Source of the DNA: Sweltsa coloradensis
Lineage: Eukaryota > Arthropoda > Insecta > Plecoptera > Chloroperlidae
Length of the DNA stretch: 64,000 nucleotides
Direction of reading: 5' to 3'
Assembly (NCBI GenBank): GCA_024449915.1
Contig: JAMZAV010000029.1
Location: 744,001-808,000 of the forward strand
Part shown: positions 34,078 to 45,539 of the stretch, piece after piece
Position numbering within the stretch: the stretch's first letter is position 1
How the letters are laid out: every line of letters starts with the position of its first letter
Program-made: the position numbers and the translations under genes
The notes under the pieces: generated by a model
The model's input: the letters and a program-made list of their open reading frames with translations, nothing else
The model's database searches: none
Told to the model about the DNA's origin: nothing

Positions 34078-34262
34078 GTCCCTTTTCATGTTATCTAGGT
34101 ATGTTCTAAGAGAACTCAATCCCTTGAATTCACATAAACGACCTAGAAAAACGTTGGAAAAATCTTCAGACAGGATTGCCGGTTACGACGTGTTTCGAAA
34201 CTGGGACCTCCTGAATCAAAGTCCAGCTCTTAGCACTTGGGCCAAAACTGTCGGTATTTTGA
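34078..34262 (-). mobile_element. tRNA-derived SINE, family B (-)
   Basis: On the minus strand CCGACAGTTTTGGCCCAAGT, AGAGCTGGACTTTGATTCAG, GGAGGTCCCAGTTTCGAAAC, CCGGCAATCCTGTCTGAAG and GTCGTTTATGTGAATTCAAG. Worn but in family order. Confidence 0.75.
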
Positions 34263-34489
34263 GTATTGATTTATCTACGAACAATATATTGAAGTAACTA
34301 TTTTGAAAATAATCGTGTGTTGGTGGAGGTGCCGGGTTTGCTGTGATATGCACTATATGGATATTATTGTACGCGCTTTCATTTTAACTATCAACATAAG
34401 ATCAACATTAGAGGGTAAATTATCTCTGTGATATCGCTACAAACTTACAATAACTAGGAAGCTTCGCAAACACTTTTTCAGGCGCGTTG

Positions 34490-35086
34490 TTGGATGAGCG
34501 TAATTTTTTAAAAACAAAAAAAGAAGCGTAAAATTGTGATTTTCATGAGAAATTTTTTTTTCGATTACGCTCAAATTTCACACGAATATATTTATTAATA
34601 AAATTTAGTTTCTGTGAAAAAATCATTACAATCGGATAAAGCATGTCGGGGTTATAAGTCGAAGAAGTTTGAAAAAATCGGAAAAAACGAAACATTTGGG
34701 ATTATAATGAGAAATGTTTTTTGATTCTGCTCAAATTTCACACTAATATATTAATTCATAAAATTAAGGTTCTGAGAAAAAATCATTACAATCGGATAAA
34801 GCATGTAGGTGTTATAAGTTGAAAAAAATCGAAAAAAAATCGAAAAATTGCTATTTTTCTGAGAAATAATTTTTTGATTGCCCGCAAAAACGTGTCAATT
34901 CTAAATTCAGAGATTTCAAAGGTCTCCATAAAATGTCATTGCAATTGGAGTATCGGTTTAGTCGGAATCGTGTTAACAGACAGACAAAAATACAAAAAAA
35001 AGAAAAAAAAAAAAAAAAAACATTCCTGATTTTTTCCTCCATTGTAGTGAAATGGTGTCTTCGCTTCGCTCGCTACGCTCATCCAA
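34490..35086 (+). mobile_element. TTGGATGAGCG-ended element, copy 7 (+)
   Basis: A 597-bp copy starting TTGGATGAGCGTAATTTTTT and ending CTTCGCTCGCTACGCTCATC, CAA at 35086. It has two internal repeat units (AAGCATGTCGGGGTTATAAG; AAGCATGTAGGTGTTATAAG, about 178 bp apart), and the conserved module CGTGTCAATTCTAAATTCAG. Flanked on the left by AACTAGGAAGCTTCGCAAAC, shared with copy 6. Confidence 0.8.
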
Positions 35087-35089
35087 TTT

Positions 35090-36540
35090 AAATCGCATTC
35101 TTCAAATAACACTATACATGCATAGATGTAAATGTAGTTCAGTGTAATTAAGTGGAGGTAATGTGAGTAACATGCTCATTTTACGCGCTTTTAAATATCT
35201 CATACAATTATTTTAATCGCATATATTTATAATTTTTTACAATCGTGTAAAATTAATTGTGAATGCATCTATAATATCACTTTTCCAATCAAAATGGTCA
35301 AAAAAATACTCAAATAACTACACATTTTTTGATTGATCAATGATTATGATATTTTAAAGGGCTTACAATGTCCTTTATCATCAAGTATGTCAAGTTGTAT
35401 TAAGATGTAATGATTTCTGGCTGTGAACACGTCAGTGAGAGCTACTGATAGTAATTGGTAATTTTTTTTTGGTAATTATTTTATTATTATTATAGAGAGA
35501 AATATAGAATTTATCCATAGCTTCTTTTACAATCGTATTTGAAAAAAACGAAACAGGTCATATTTTGAGAACAAATTATATTTATACTTTTTAACATAAC
35601 ATCTGGGCCGAATATTTCAAATCCACTTAAATATCACGATTATCCTTTAAAAAACTTAAATATCATCATTGTGTAATGTTTGGCATTGAAATTTAACCCA
35701 GCGCGTTCTGATTGTTGATTTATGAATAATTACGTGAACTCTTCAACAAAAATAAAACAAATATATTTTATCCTGTATAACGAAAAGTGCTAATTTCGTT
35801 TTGGGTATTTCGTTACAACACTATTTTCATTTCAGCTTAGTATCACAAAACGTATTGTCCGCTGTCACGTAATTATTTGTCCCGATCAGTCGTGCCTTAT
35901 TAGTGTGGCCTAGATACACTGTTAGACCACTAGCCACTAGACTGGATCGCATGGATATTGCCAGTCATCAATCTTTGTCCTACCTAGCACAATCCAAGCT
36001 GCCCACAAAAAATATTTATTTAGATGTATTTTCCGAAATAAAATCTTTTAAGTTTTAATACATTTAATGCCTCGATATCATCTAATATGAATCTGCATAT
36101 TTTAATTGATCCTTTAAAATGAGGTCAAATTTTTTCCTGTCAAAAAATAATGTTTGAATACAGATTTTTTGATACAATATTCCCAAAAGACTAGATTAAC
36201 AGGATAAAACTTAAATTATTATATTTCAAGATCATAAGTAAATTAATGTCAGGGTGCAGTAGATAAAATTAGACCAATTGATTTACGTATGGTCGATGGA
36301 ATCAGATAATGAAGAATTCTGTTTAAAATTCCTGTTGTTTGTAGGTGCTGTGGTCAAGTATGGTCATAGGAAAAATGGACTGTGTTTTGATAGTATGAAG
36401 AAAATAAAATAATGGACAGACACTTTATATTGTTGTTTAACTTGAAGAGATGAAAACGGAGGTAGGTAAAGTTTTAGAGCGTCGTGAGTTGACGAAGCGT
36501 GGAGAAATATGAGGAAGTATAGAACATGGCTGTAAGAATT
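35090..36540. other. no gene recognised
   Basis: AT-rich, no frame above noise, no recognised repeat. Confidence 0.4.
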
Positions 36541-36544
36541 GATA

Positions 36545-36970
36545 GATGATTGATGATTGATTGGATATTGCTTAACGTCTCATATTAATTCACTTTGACT
36601 ATTCGAGACGATGAGTGGTGATAGATGAGGATGAAGTATGAACAGAAGGGAGGAGGGAAAACCCGGTACCGGCACGTAGCCTACGCCTTTCGAAAAGTAC
36701 CAAGGGGACCAACGGCTTAACGTCCCATCCAAAAGGACGGTGTAACCTTGACAGTCATATAGGTTCCTCCACTAACCCGGACTGCCGAGCAGACGTCGAT
36801 GAGAACGAAGCCGTTACACTAGCTCTCGAACCCTCCATCTGCTCTAACCAGCGTTATACGTGAGTTTCAGGGCATAGCGGTCACCCACTCCACCCCTGAC
36901 CACGGCCTAGTTTGCTTTACTTCGGTGTTCGAGTGGGAACCGGTTAAACTACCTCGGATAAACGGAATAG
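36545..36970 (-). mobile_element. 5S-rRNA-headed SINE (-)
   Basis: On the minus strand the head reads CCGGTTCCCACTCGAACACC, GAAGTAAAGCAAACTAGGCC, GTGGTCAGGGGTGGAGTGGG, TGACCGC. It aligns in order with the internal promoter region of animal 5S rRNA (A box, intermediate element, C box). A ~230-bp body follows. The 3' module (CTCATCACTACCAC-type block, then TGAGACGTTAAGCAATATCC) is shared with the tRNA-headed copy at 41420 and the insert at 10032. The tail is an ATC-rich run (AATCAATCATCAATCATC). Confidence 0.75.
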
Positions 36971-37308
36971 TAGAATAAAGAATGGTATAACAAAATACGA
37001 TGAAGTTGTTGGTGCCGGGAGTCAAACTCTGTAGTTATCATGGCCGGGAGAATATGTCCAACATTGCGCAGCACGAACTGAGCTTGCACATAACAGAGCT
37101 GACTGACTTGACAAAAGTACAAATAGAAGAAAGTGGGAAGGGGCCGGTACTCAACTGATAAGGATAAGTTTTAGCTGGTTAACAAAAACGTTGAGGGTCA
37201 AAATTATTGGCGAGTAGATAAATATTACTTCAATATATTATTCAAATGAAGAACAGTGTTAAGTCCAAAAATAACATTTTCAAGATTGGATGGACCAGAA
37301 GATGACAG

Positions 37309-37857
37309 GTGCTAAACATTATAGAGAAAATATGTGAAGGGGCAAAAAGCAGACTTAAATTAATGAAAAGAGTCGCCGGGGTGAACTGGGGTGCCCGTAC
37401 AGAAGTACTTGCCACTACGTACAAAACATATATTAGACCTGTACTTGAATACGGAAGTGCATTACTCACTACAGCACCTAAGAATGCACAAGAGACCTTG
37501 GATAGAGTGCAGAACCAGGCACTGAGGATTGCTACAGGAGCAGTGAAATCAACACCTATTGCTGCAATGGAGGCACTAACTAATACACAGCCTTTGGAAC
37601 TTAGAAGACGTATGGCAGCTGGCAGTCTACATGAAAAGTTGCTTAGGTTGGATGAGGAGACGTGGAAGAGGGTACCATACGAGAAGCTGAAAACTCAAAA
37701 GACTTTCATAACAGCTGCAGAAGAGATTAAAAAAGATTTGCTAGGAACTACAATGATAAGTACCAGAATAGAACTACCAAAACCTAACATCAGAGTGGCC
37801 ATGCTGGATGTACATCATGTTTTGACAGTGGATGGGTTGGAGAGGAAGAAGAGTTAG
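37309..37857 (+). pseudogene. LINE RT C-terminal (thumb/linker) region
   Basis: The 182-residue frame contains KRVAGVNWGARTEVLATTYK, YIRPVLEYGSALL, then LDRVQNQALRIATGAVKSTP and LRRRMAAG. These are the conserved post-palm blocks of arthropod I/R1-like LINE polymerases (L--G--WG----L---Y--YIRPVLEYG; L-R-QN-ALR---GA---TPI-A). No YADD/FADD palm motif is included, as the element starts later than that. The frame ends with an in-frame TAG at 37855-37857; translation would otherwise continue directly into the RNase H region. Confidence 0.8.
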
Positions 37858-38426
37858 TACAACAAACAGGAGTTAAGGAGATGTACAACTGAATACATTC
37901 GTAAGCAATATCCGGAAGAGGAATGGTTGCATGTATACACTGATGGGTCTGCATCACCTGGGGAGGGCATGGCTGGGGCTGGTGTGTATTGTAAGTGGTT
38001 TGAACACTCCTGGGCATCAGGAAAAAATGCAAGCAGTTACGATGGTGAATTGAAGGCCATAAAGTTGGCATTGGAGAAGATAAGTGAACATCAAGATAAG
38101 AAAATAGTGATAATGTCGACTCAAAGACAGCAATTCAGGCCATTGTATGTAAAGAGAGGGTGGATAATGAGGTGAAAGAATACAAGGTACTGCTGCTAAG
38201 GCTTTATTATGATGCCAGACAGGTAGTGCTGCAATGGATTCCAGCAAATTGTGAAGTGTATGGTAATGAGAAGGCAGATTACCTGGCAAAGAGAGGCAGC
38301 AAAATGCCCCAAGTAGTCAAGAATATGTCACATTCATCGGTAAAGGCACATCTTAGCACAGCAACCAAGAGGAGAGTGCAAAAAGAGTGGATTGATAAAG
38401 AGAAAGAAAAGCATGGCAAAATATAA
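37858..38426 (+). pseudogene. LINE RNase H domain (remnant)
   Basis: After the TAG the same frame reads HVYTDGSASPGEG (first catalytic Asp) and SSYDGELKAIKLALEKI (catalytic Glu). At the block that should hold the third catalytic Asp (near 38112-38120) one base is missing and the frame shifts. The shifted frame (38160-38426) gives VLQWIPANCEVYGNEKADYL-AKRG, the last conserved block with its catalytic Asp. RNase H would degrade the RNA template strand during reverse transcription; here it is broken. Confidence 0.8.
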
Positions 38427-38734
38427 CTACTGGAAAGGTCAAACATCATGAAAATAGACGGACAGCTACTGCACAGTTTAGACTTCAAACAGGACATGAT
38501 CTGCTTGCAAAGCACCTACATCGGATAGGAATCACTGATAGCAGTACCTGCGGTCTATGTGGGAGGGAAGAACAGAACAGAGAGTTCAAGTCTTAAAAGA
38601 CGAAATTGGTGCCCTTCCACTTGGCATGAACTATGAGGAAAAAGAAACCTGTCTCTACTGGAAAACCAGAAAATGCATGATGGTCCAGTAAACCAAAAAT
38701 GCGGGCAATGAAAAGAAGAAGAAGAAGAAGATTC

Positions 38735-40260
38735 AAACGAATTGGCACGAACAATGCACAAATTTAATCACAAGCCACAAACAAGAAACAAGAAATAAAT
38801 TATGGAGATATCAATATCTAACCGATTGAGTAACACGCCCTTGTAAGTTAGTGTTTACGTACAATACAATCCAGAATGTAGAAAATATAACCCTGAACTT
38901 GAAGACGTTATTAATGAATCTTGTGGTTTTGAATATGACTTTCGCTGGAGAAACCAGAGACCGGGAAATAATCCTCGTTTTGGGTTGGATTTGAAACTTT
39001 CTTGATAATGTTTAATTAAAAGGTATTATATATGAATGAAATAACTAGAACAAAAAAAATGTAATAACTATAAAGATGTTAATTTAATTATGTTATTATC
39101 ATACCCAGAATGTCCGGCTTTCTTAACCGATGCTCTACTAATTATCTGCTAACGGGTCCCAAGACAAATCTTTATTTAATTGGTTTTATGTTGTGATTAT
39201 TGAGAGCTGTGATATAAATCAAACATAAGACTGCCATGTTGTTGTTATTACTAAAAGATAAAAATATAAGATAAAATTTGTTTTGAGCCAATTACTTCTA
39301 ATCTCCCATGAGTTGGGAATTATAAATACAAGGGTTTTAAGTATATGCCCGAATTGAGGACATAAGTAGTGAATGATAGTTATTGTCGTACAAGTTTGCC
39401 CCAACTCGGGATCAAACCCAGAACCCAGTCGGGTCAAACTTTGACAATTGCTTTTACTCAATAACTATGTCTTCGGAATGGGCTTATGCGTGACAACCTT
39501 GTATTTATAGGATTATTATTAAAATCTTTCTTTGACCTTTTAGCCCGAAAAATCAAGAAAATCATAATACTTCAATAATTATTTAACGACGTGCATGCAT
39601 AATTCGTTATTGAACATTTATACGTTAATACGTGTAGCTTTCAAACCACATAACGTTTTATAAAGGTATGATTTCACTCTCACATGAACAGTATCCAACT
39701 GTTAAATTTAATATCATAACCCAAACAAAACTGCAGTATTATTGCGGTATTTTCATTCAGCCGTTTCAACAAAACGTTTGTTTTAATTAATATATGACGT
39801 ATTTAATTTATAATGAATATTATTCTTTCAATTTAGTAAACGCACACGATTAAAACAGAACGCAGTATTTGTGCGGTTTTAAATCCCCACAGCCAATCCA
39901 GCTCACAACCGCATTGCCTAGAGCTGAAACCATGTGTTGTAGGTCTGTGTACACACGTTGCTAGAACAACTGCTGCCCAGTCTAGACAAGAAGCCACAGA
40001 CATACAAATATTAAGTCTGTAAAAACTTTAATGTGCAGACATTGTTAATATTAAACCCCGTCATAATGTAAGTCTACGACCAATTCTCTGCCAACCAAAG
40101 AGCCATAAAAAAACAAAGAACATAAAATATAAAAAGGAAATAAAAATATTGATTGATTGTTATGAGAATCACAATATATTTTCTTGAAATATTATAATTT
40201 TAGTTTTATCCTGTCAATCTAGTCTGTTGGGAATATTGTATCAAGACTCTCCCACCAGGA
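38735..40260. other. no gene recognised
   Basis: AT-rich DNA with possible tRNA-like scraps on the minus strand at about 39100-39170 and 39400-39470 (GGGTTTGATCCCGAGTTGGG, B-box like). No coding feature. Confidence 0.35.
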
Positions 40261-40261
40261 C

Positions 40262-40490
40262 TCATTATTTGTGCCCCCCGTTCAAGGTCACGGGAACAGA
40301 GTTGAGGGACTCCCGCGCCAGGACTCACGCTTAAACGAGAAACACCCCTCGCTCAAGGTCACACAATACAATTGCACCCCTCGCTCAAGGTCACACAGAA
40401 CAATTCACCCCTCGTTCAAGGTCACGGGAACAGAGTCTCGGGACTCCCGCACCAGGACTCGCGCTCGGGCGAGAAACACCCCCAGGCAAT
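40262..40490. repeat. GC-rich tandem/nested minisatellite
   Basis: CACCCCTCGCTCAAGGTCAC recurs about every 32-35 bp (around 40345, 40376, 40407). A larger block (GTTCAAGGTCACGGGAACAG, GACTCCCGC-CCAGGACTC) occurs at both ends, near 40281 and 40418. The two open frames over it are repeat artefacts. Confidence 0.75.
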
Positions 40491-40499
40491 TATTTCTTC

Positions 40500-41025
40500 G
40501 AAACAGCGCACCTTCCGAGAAGCAAACTTTTCTCTTCGAAGTGTCCTCAAGTTGGACTTATTCCCATCACTGAACACAACTTCCAACACTTTGAGTGGAA
40601 CAACAAAACTCGGTTGTCTCTTTCCTGTTTACGAACAATGAATAAAACATTCAATGTGGCACCAAGCAACACACAAACCTATAAGTTACTTCCAGTTTAA
40701 AACAATATTTTACAATTACGTAATTTAGATTTTATTTACATCCTTATTTGAAAAAATACACATTCACTAACAGCCAATTAATAGCGTGAATTTATAAAAT
40801 CGATTTGCGATACAATGACTTATTATTCTTATTATAATATTGCACAAATTAATATAAAAACCCTTCATTTCAGAAAGCTTGTTTCTGTCCGCGTAATCTA
40901 TAAATAAATAAAATATTTTATATCTATATAAAAATTAAACAAAATTCTTTACCCCGCAAAATACAACAATGGCATTGAACTAGGGGAAAATTTCGGTTAG
41001 ATTTACAAAGCGTGAATTTTAAAGT
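40500..41025. other. no gene recognised
   Basis: The 40500-40640 stretch continues with GC-richer DNA and an open frame of no known family; the rest is AT-rich. Confidence 0.35.
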
Positions 41026-41029
41026 AATG

Positions 41030-41290
41030 AAACCGACAGTGTTGGCTCGAACGTTAAGCGCGCGACTCTTATTCAGGAGGTCCCGGGTTTAAATCCCGTC
41101 GAGCCCGGCAATCCTGACTGAAGGCTTTATCCGAGGTTTTCCTGAGTCGTCAATGCGAATGCAAGGGATTAAGTACTCTTAAACATCGCTCGGACATCCC
41201 TTCACAATTGTCCTATCAATAACATACCTAGTTAGACACCTGAAGAGGGGCATGAATTACTTCCTGGTCAGGCTTCCCATAATTTTTTTA
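41030..41290 (+). mobile_element. tRNA-derived SINE, family B (+), best-preserved copy
   Basis: ACCGACAGTGTTGGCTCGAA, CGTTAAGCGCGCGACTC, GGAGGTCCCGGGTTTAAATC, CCGTCGAGCCCGGCAATCCT, GACTGAAGGCTTTATCCGAG, GAATGCAAGGGATTAAGTAC, the CGGACATCCCTTCACAATTG block and CACCTGAAGAGGGGCATGAA, ending CAGGCTTCCCATAA. Useful as reference for the six other copies. Confidence 0.9.
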
Positions 41291-41419
41291 ACAAGTATGT
41301 ATATTATATAGATTCGAGATTCCACATCTTTTAAAACCTAAGCAAACTCCGGTGAATCTGTGAACGAAAACTGTATAATTTGGTTGCACCATTGAGGCAT
41401 GATTAATGATAATGGATGA

Positions 41420-41570
41420 TTTAATGATAATTTGTTGATTAACGTCTCATATAAATACACTAAAGCTTTTCGAGACGATATGAGTGGTGATAGATGGCGA
41501 TGAAAAACGATTACACAAAACCTTTGCCTTATGCTGCGCCCTAATCGCATGTGCCACCACGGACGGCATT
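41420..41570 (-). mobile_element. tRNA-derived SINE, family A (-), deleted head
   Basis: On the minus strand CGTCCGTGGTGGCACATGCG, then a gap (ATTAGGGCGCAGCATAAGGC) where the anticodon/T-arm part is missing. Then TAATCGTTTTTCATCGCCAT, CTATCACCACTCATATCGTC and TGAGACGTTAATCAAC. The last two blocks match the 3' module of the 5S-headed SINE at 36545. Confidence 0.75.
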
Positions 41571-42011
41571 CCTTTTCAATACGTTTATGTTAAATTTTGC
41601 GTACGTGAACATACGCTTACCAAAATATGTTACAAACGGTAGATTTGGTGTCAGAAATGTGTATAATTTTGGGGGTCAATGTACACTTATTTTTCTTACA
41701 CATACGAATCCATTTTGTGACACGATTTCTCATGAAGTATACGGTTTGTCTGGCTGATATTTTTGTAAATCTTTCACTTCAATGTGACAAGAACTTCAGT
41801 TCGGATGAAATTCGTTTATCTTAATATTACAAGATTTTCGTTTGTCAGTTTAGGGAGAGTACTCAAAAACGCAAACATTAGTGGAACAGATTATTAAAGA
41901 CACACTAAAATGCACAAGCTTGAGCTTAAATCATATAACCATGGAGTTGGATGATAAGGAGGTCTAGCTCAAATGGAACAGCTCGTCCACGATCGTGTTT
42001 GTTTGTTTGAG

Positions 42012-42427
42012 CCAAGGAGGAAGGAATAATGTAAGGAGGCAGTGTGGCGTCGTCAAAACCATAGCCACTTTGAACGACAATGGTGGTCGGCGAAAGCCTC
42101 GAACCCAAAGCAAGGTCGTCGGTATTATTAAAGCTCTTTGTCAAAGCTATGAACATTCCAAAACAAACAAAAACGCAGCACATCAACAAAAATTACATTT
42201 CACCTCTTTATTATTCTATCTCATATTAATACAAGAGTTATTATCAACGTATTAAGTATAATACCAGCTGTTTCAGTGCCGCCATAGTAGTCGCCATATT
42301 GGTCAGCACCAACGAGAAGCAGCAAATACTGCGAAAAACTCGATCAGAGACGTTCAAAACGGCCACGTTCATTTGTACAGCCACAGATAGCGCATGCTGT
42401 CTCCTTACATTATTCATACCTCCTTGG
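42012..42427. mobile_element. MITE-like element with 31-bp TIRs and TTTGAG flanks
   Basis: Left end CCAAGGAGGAAGGAATAATG, TAAGGAGGCAG; right end is the complement of CCAAGGAGGTATGAATAATG, TAAGGAGACAG (42397-42427). TTTGAG stands immediately outside both ends (42006-42011 and 42428-42433), a likely 6-bp target duplication. The 416-bp interior is non-coding; the frames across it are chance. Confidence 0.7.
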
Positions 42428-42439
42428 TTTGAGCCTATT

Positions 42440-45090
42440 CGCCATTTTGATTGTTATAACCACTACTAGCAGGCTAAACTTTGCTACAATGAACTGTGGT
42501 AGGCCCTAGGTTACCTTGGTTACCAAAGTAAACAATCAAAATGTCTGCCAATTTGAAGTGCTAACTTGTACACCGCCGACCACACACCTGCGCCTCCAGT
42601 ACGCCAGTACTATTTATAACTCCATGATATAACCATCACAGGTGATAAATAGCAATGAAATGTTTGTAAAATCAAACAATTTCGTTCGTACATTTTCCTG
42701 GAAAATAGTTATTTAATGGTCACCACGAACGTGGCTGGGTCAAGGACAGAGATTAGAAATTTTTTCTGAAAATGTCGTCAAGATAGGATTGGATATTTAG
42801 TTTAAACATTCAAACAAACAAACAAACACTCACAAAACTAAATACCATTTTTTTCTAATGAACTATTTAAATCGTAGTCTTCGCATCAATTGCCACGCTC
42901 ATCCAATTATTTACTAATTTTTTTATGATTATTTAATATTTCCAATACTTTGAAACTCGAGTTACTTTGACCCATTTCTTGCAACACGAACCCAAGTACG
43001 TGCCTTAACCAAACTATATCCCGACATAATATTCCACTCAGCATAATATCAACCAACGAAGCGCCTAATTTACAATAGGGGTTAAATCAAGTGAATTGAA
43101 TTTAATTTCCTTCTCGGCGCCGTGTTTTGTTTTGCCAAACACACCGCCACCGCAACGCGCTCCCTGAGCTGTTGACACAGCATTAATCAAGAAGGCTGTG
43201 ACAGCTGAGAGTAACTCCCCGCCTAACTCTACTACATAATGCTGAACACAAGGCGACCTGACAACCGCCGATCAACAAGGACATGATCACGACACTTTTT
43301 ACAACTAGTTAATTAACAACAGACACTAATTTGGTTGGTGAACACTTGCTAGACACTCGGTTAAAACGTTTTGTAATTGGTTAAACGCGACTAAAACGCA
43401 GAAGAGTAGGGAGGACAAGTGGGTAAATTGGCATAATAACAATGACATGGTGGTTGGTTTTGGTTTCACGGGGATGTTCACTGCATTCTCAAAACATGTT
43501 TAACGGAAAATGATTAAAATAAATGGAATAAATTATGTGTTTGTTTCAAATTCTGCAAACGATTTGTTTTTTACGGAACATTGTCTGCACTCAACATATT
43601 AATTAGTCTGTTATTGAATCATTTAAAAAGGTATTATCATGCAATATAATAATTATGTGATGTTGGTATTTGTAAAATATTGCTGACCGAAAATTTGTGT
43701 TATTTACTCTGATGGTTCACATTCATTCCAAGTTTTAATTTCTAAACCAATCAGATTCTAACTGGCTCCAATAATTATGTGAATATGCTAAGAAGTCAAC
43801 ACTTACTTTTAAGTGACATTAACGAATGATTGATTCTTTTGCATAGACTATGTACCCTACATTTGTTTTTTTCTTCAATGAAACATATAAATTTTAATGA
43901 CACATTCGTTTGCATATGGGACGGCTAAGGAATATTCGTTGATCACAAAGGTTCACTTTACTTAACAAATGTATTTACTTATTTTTGATCAGTAGCCACT
44001 TATTTATAAGCGATTCACTACCAAAGTAGATGTACCGACTTGTTTTAACCAATCAAATTCTGCATTAATATTTCAGGTCATGTAAATGAAAATATGTTTC
44101 AAACATAAATTCAAGCTTTATTTTTCGTGAACATAACTGGATTCTTATATAAAAACATAAATTAATATCAACACTCATGACACCTCCATATCATATTTAT
44201 AGATTTATAAGGATCTTCTCTCTGCAAGTTTGCCCTATATTGCCCATGTTATTTGTTTAAAAACATACTCTCCTAAAAAAGAACTGACTGACGAATAATT
44301 ATTAAAATTAAAACGTTATTCTTACACGATATTCTTTGATCTATGCTTGTATTCCAAGTTAATTGATAAAAGATATGTTGAGTAAACAATACATTAAGCA
44401 TAATCAAAATATGGTCAAAACTGCCATATTGTAAAAATCCGCATAAAAACTCTTTCAAAGGTTTTTAAATTAAGAGATATGAGCATATACCTTTTCTTTA
44501 CAATCATGAGTTTTTTTATGAGGGGTATTTACCCGCTTAACTCAAAAACATATTCATTTAAGGAAAGTAGCGGAAAAATTATTAGGTCTACATTGACCTA
44601 CAAGAATACTGTCAAACTTTGTTATTTTCGAGCTAGGTCACATTGTCAAAAATCTCCCATAACAAAATAACATGGGGACGATCTTTAAGCCCCGTGACCT
44701 TGAATGATTTTAACCCCAAAAAATATATGGCCATTATTGATGTACTCTACAGCCTTTTCTGTAAATCTTCTATATTTTTTTTGTAATTTGGGCAAGTGGT
44801 TTGGTCAAAATATGCAGATTTCCATGAAAGGGTGTAATTTTGGAATGCATATTATTGCGTGTTTGAGTGTTAATTTGTACATAGTTTCAATACAAGATGT
44901 TTTGAATGTCTATTTTAGATTAGTACGATGCTCTGTTGTCTGTTTTGATAAAAAATTAACAGGTTAAAGCCGAGTTCAGAAATTCCTAAAAACGCCAATT
45001 TTTGCAAATTTCAGGATAAAAATACTTAAATATTTCGTGAAAAATCACAGTTACAATACAGATTTTTTAAAACGATCATTTAAGTGCAGT
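42440..45090. other. no gene recognised
   Basis: Mainly AT-rich, with (CAAA)n at about 42810-42830 and a lone end-like CACGCTCATCCAATT at about 42894 that recalls the TTGGATGAGC family. Frames at 44273-44967 lack any motif. Confidence 0.4.
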
Positions 45091-45094
45091 GTTA

Positions 45095-45361
45095 GGCCGC
45101 GTTCTTACAAATTGGTTTAGTTATAAAGGGAAAAGGACATACGTGTTAAATTGTTTACGTTTTAGTCTTAAGAAATTGTTATAACAAAAACTAAATTCTT
45201 ACGACGGACCAATCAGACGTCAATAATCCTTAGGACGACCAATGAAAAGGAGTAACTTCATTATGACAGGCCACTGAAACATTACTAACCAATCAGGATA
45301 TCGGATTCTTTATAACAATTAAAATTTCTTAAGACTAAAACAAAGTTGTGTGAACGCGGCC
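45095..45361. mobile_element. MITE-like element with GGCCGCGTTC termini
   Basis: 267 bp bounded by GGCCGCGTTC and its reverse complement GAACGCGGCC. Subterminal TTTTAGTCTTAAGAAATT occurs inside both halves in opposite orientation (about 45162 and the complement near 45325-45341). No TSD can be called with confidence. Confidence 0.6.
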
Positions 45362-45539
45362 AAGCTATAAGTTACGTGGTAAAAATGATTTTTTTTTCGA
45401 TTTTAGCCCATTGAGCCCTGGTTCTGTTCGATTGCCAATTTTACTTTTACCGTGAGCAATGATTTAATGTTTAATTCTGTCCGTGAAATGCTCTCTTAAC
45501 CACTAAAATTTAACACATGGAATATCTCCGCATCCGGCT

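Larger units (their letters stand above)
37255..38731 (+). mobile_element. LINE with RNase H domain, 5'-truncated and decayed (+)
   Basis: The copy starts inside the RT C-terminal region near 37255, includes a full RNase H region and a C-terminal zinc-knuckle-like segment, and ends in a short GAA repeat (AAGAAGAAGAAGAAGAAG) near 38714-38731. A downstream RNase H is typical of the I-group of LINEs and absent from Jockey. A premature TAG and at least two frameshifts make it inactive. Confidence 0.85.

Noticed and set aside
36870..36950. Functional 5S rRNA gene
   Set aside because: Only the internal promoter part matches; 5' and 3' strands of helix I are absent and the sequence continues into a SINE body and tail.
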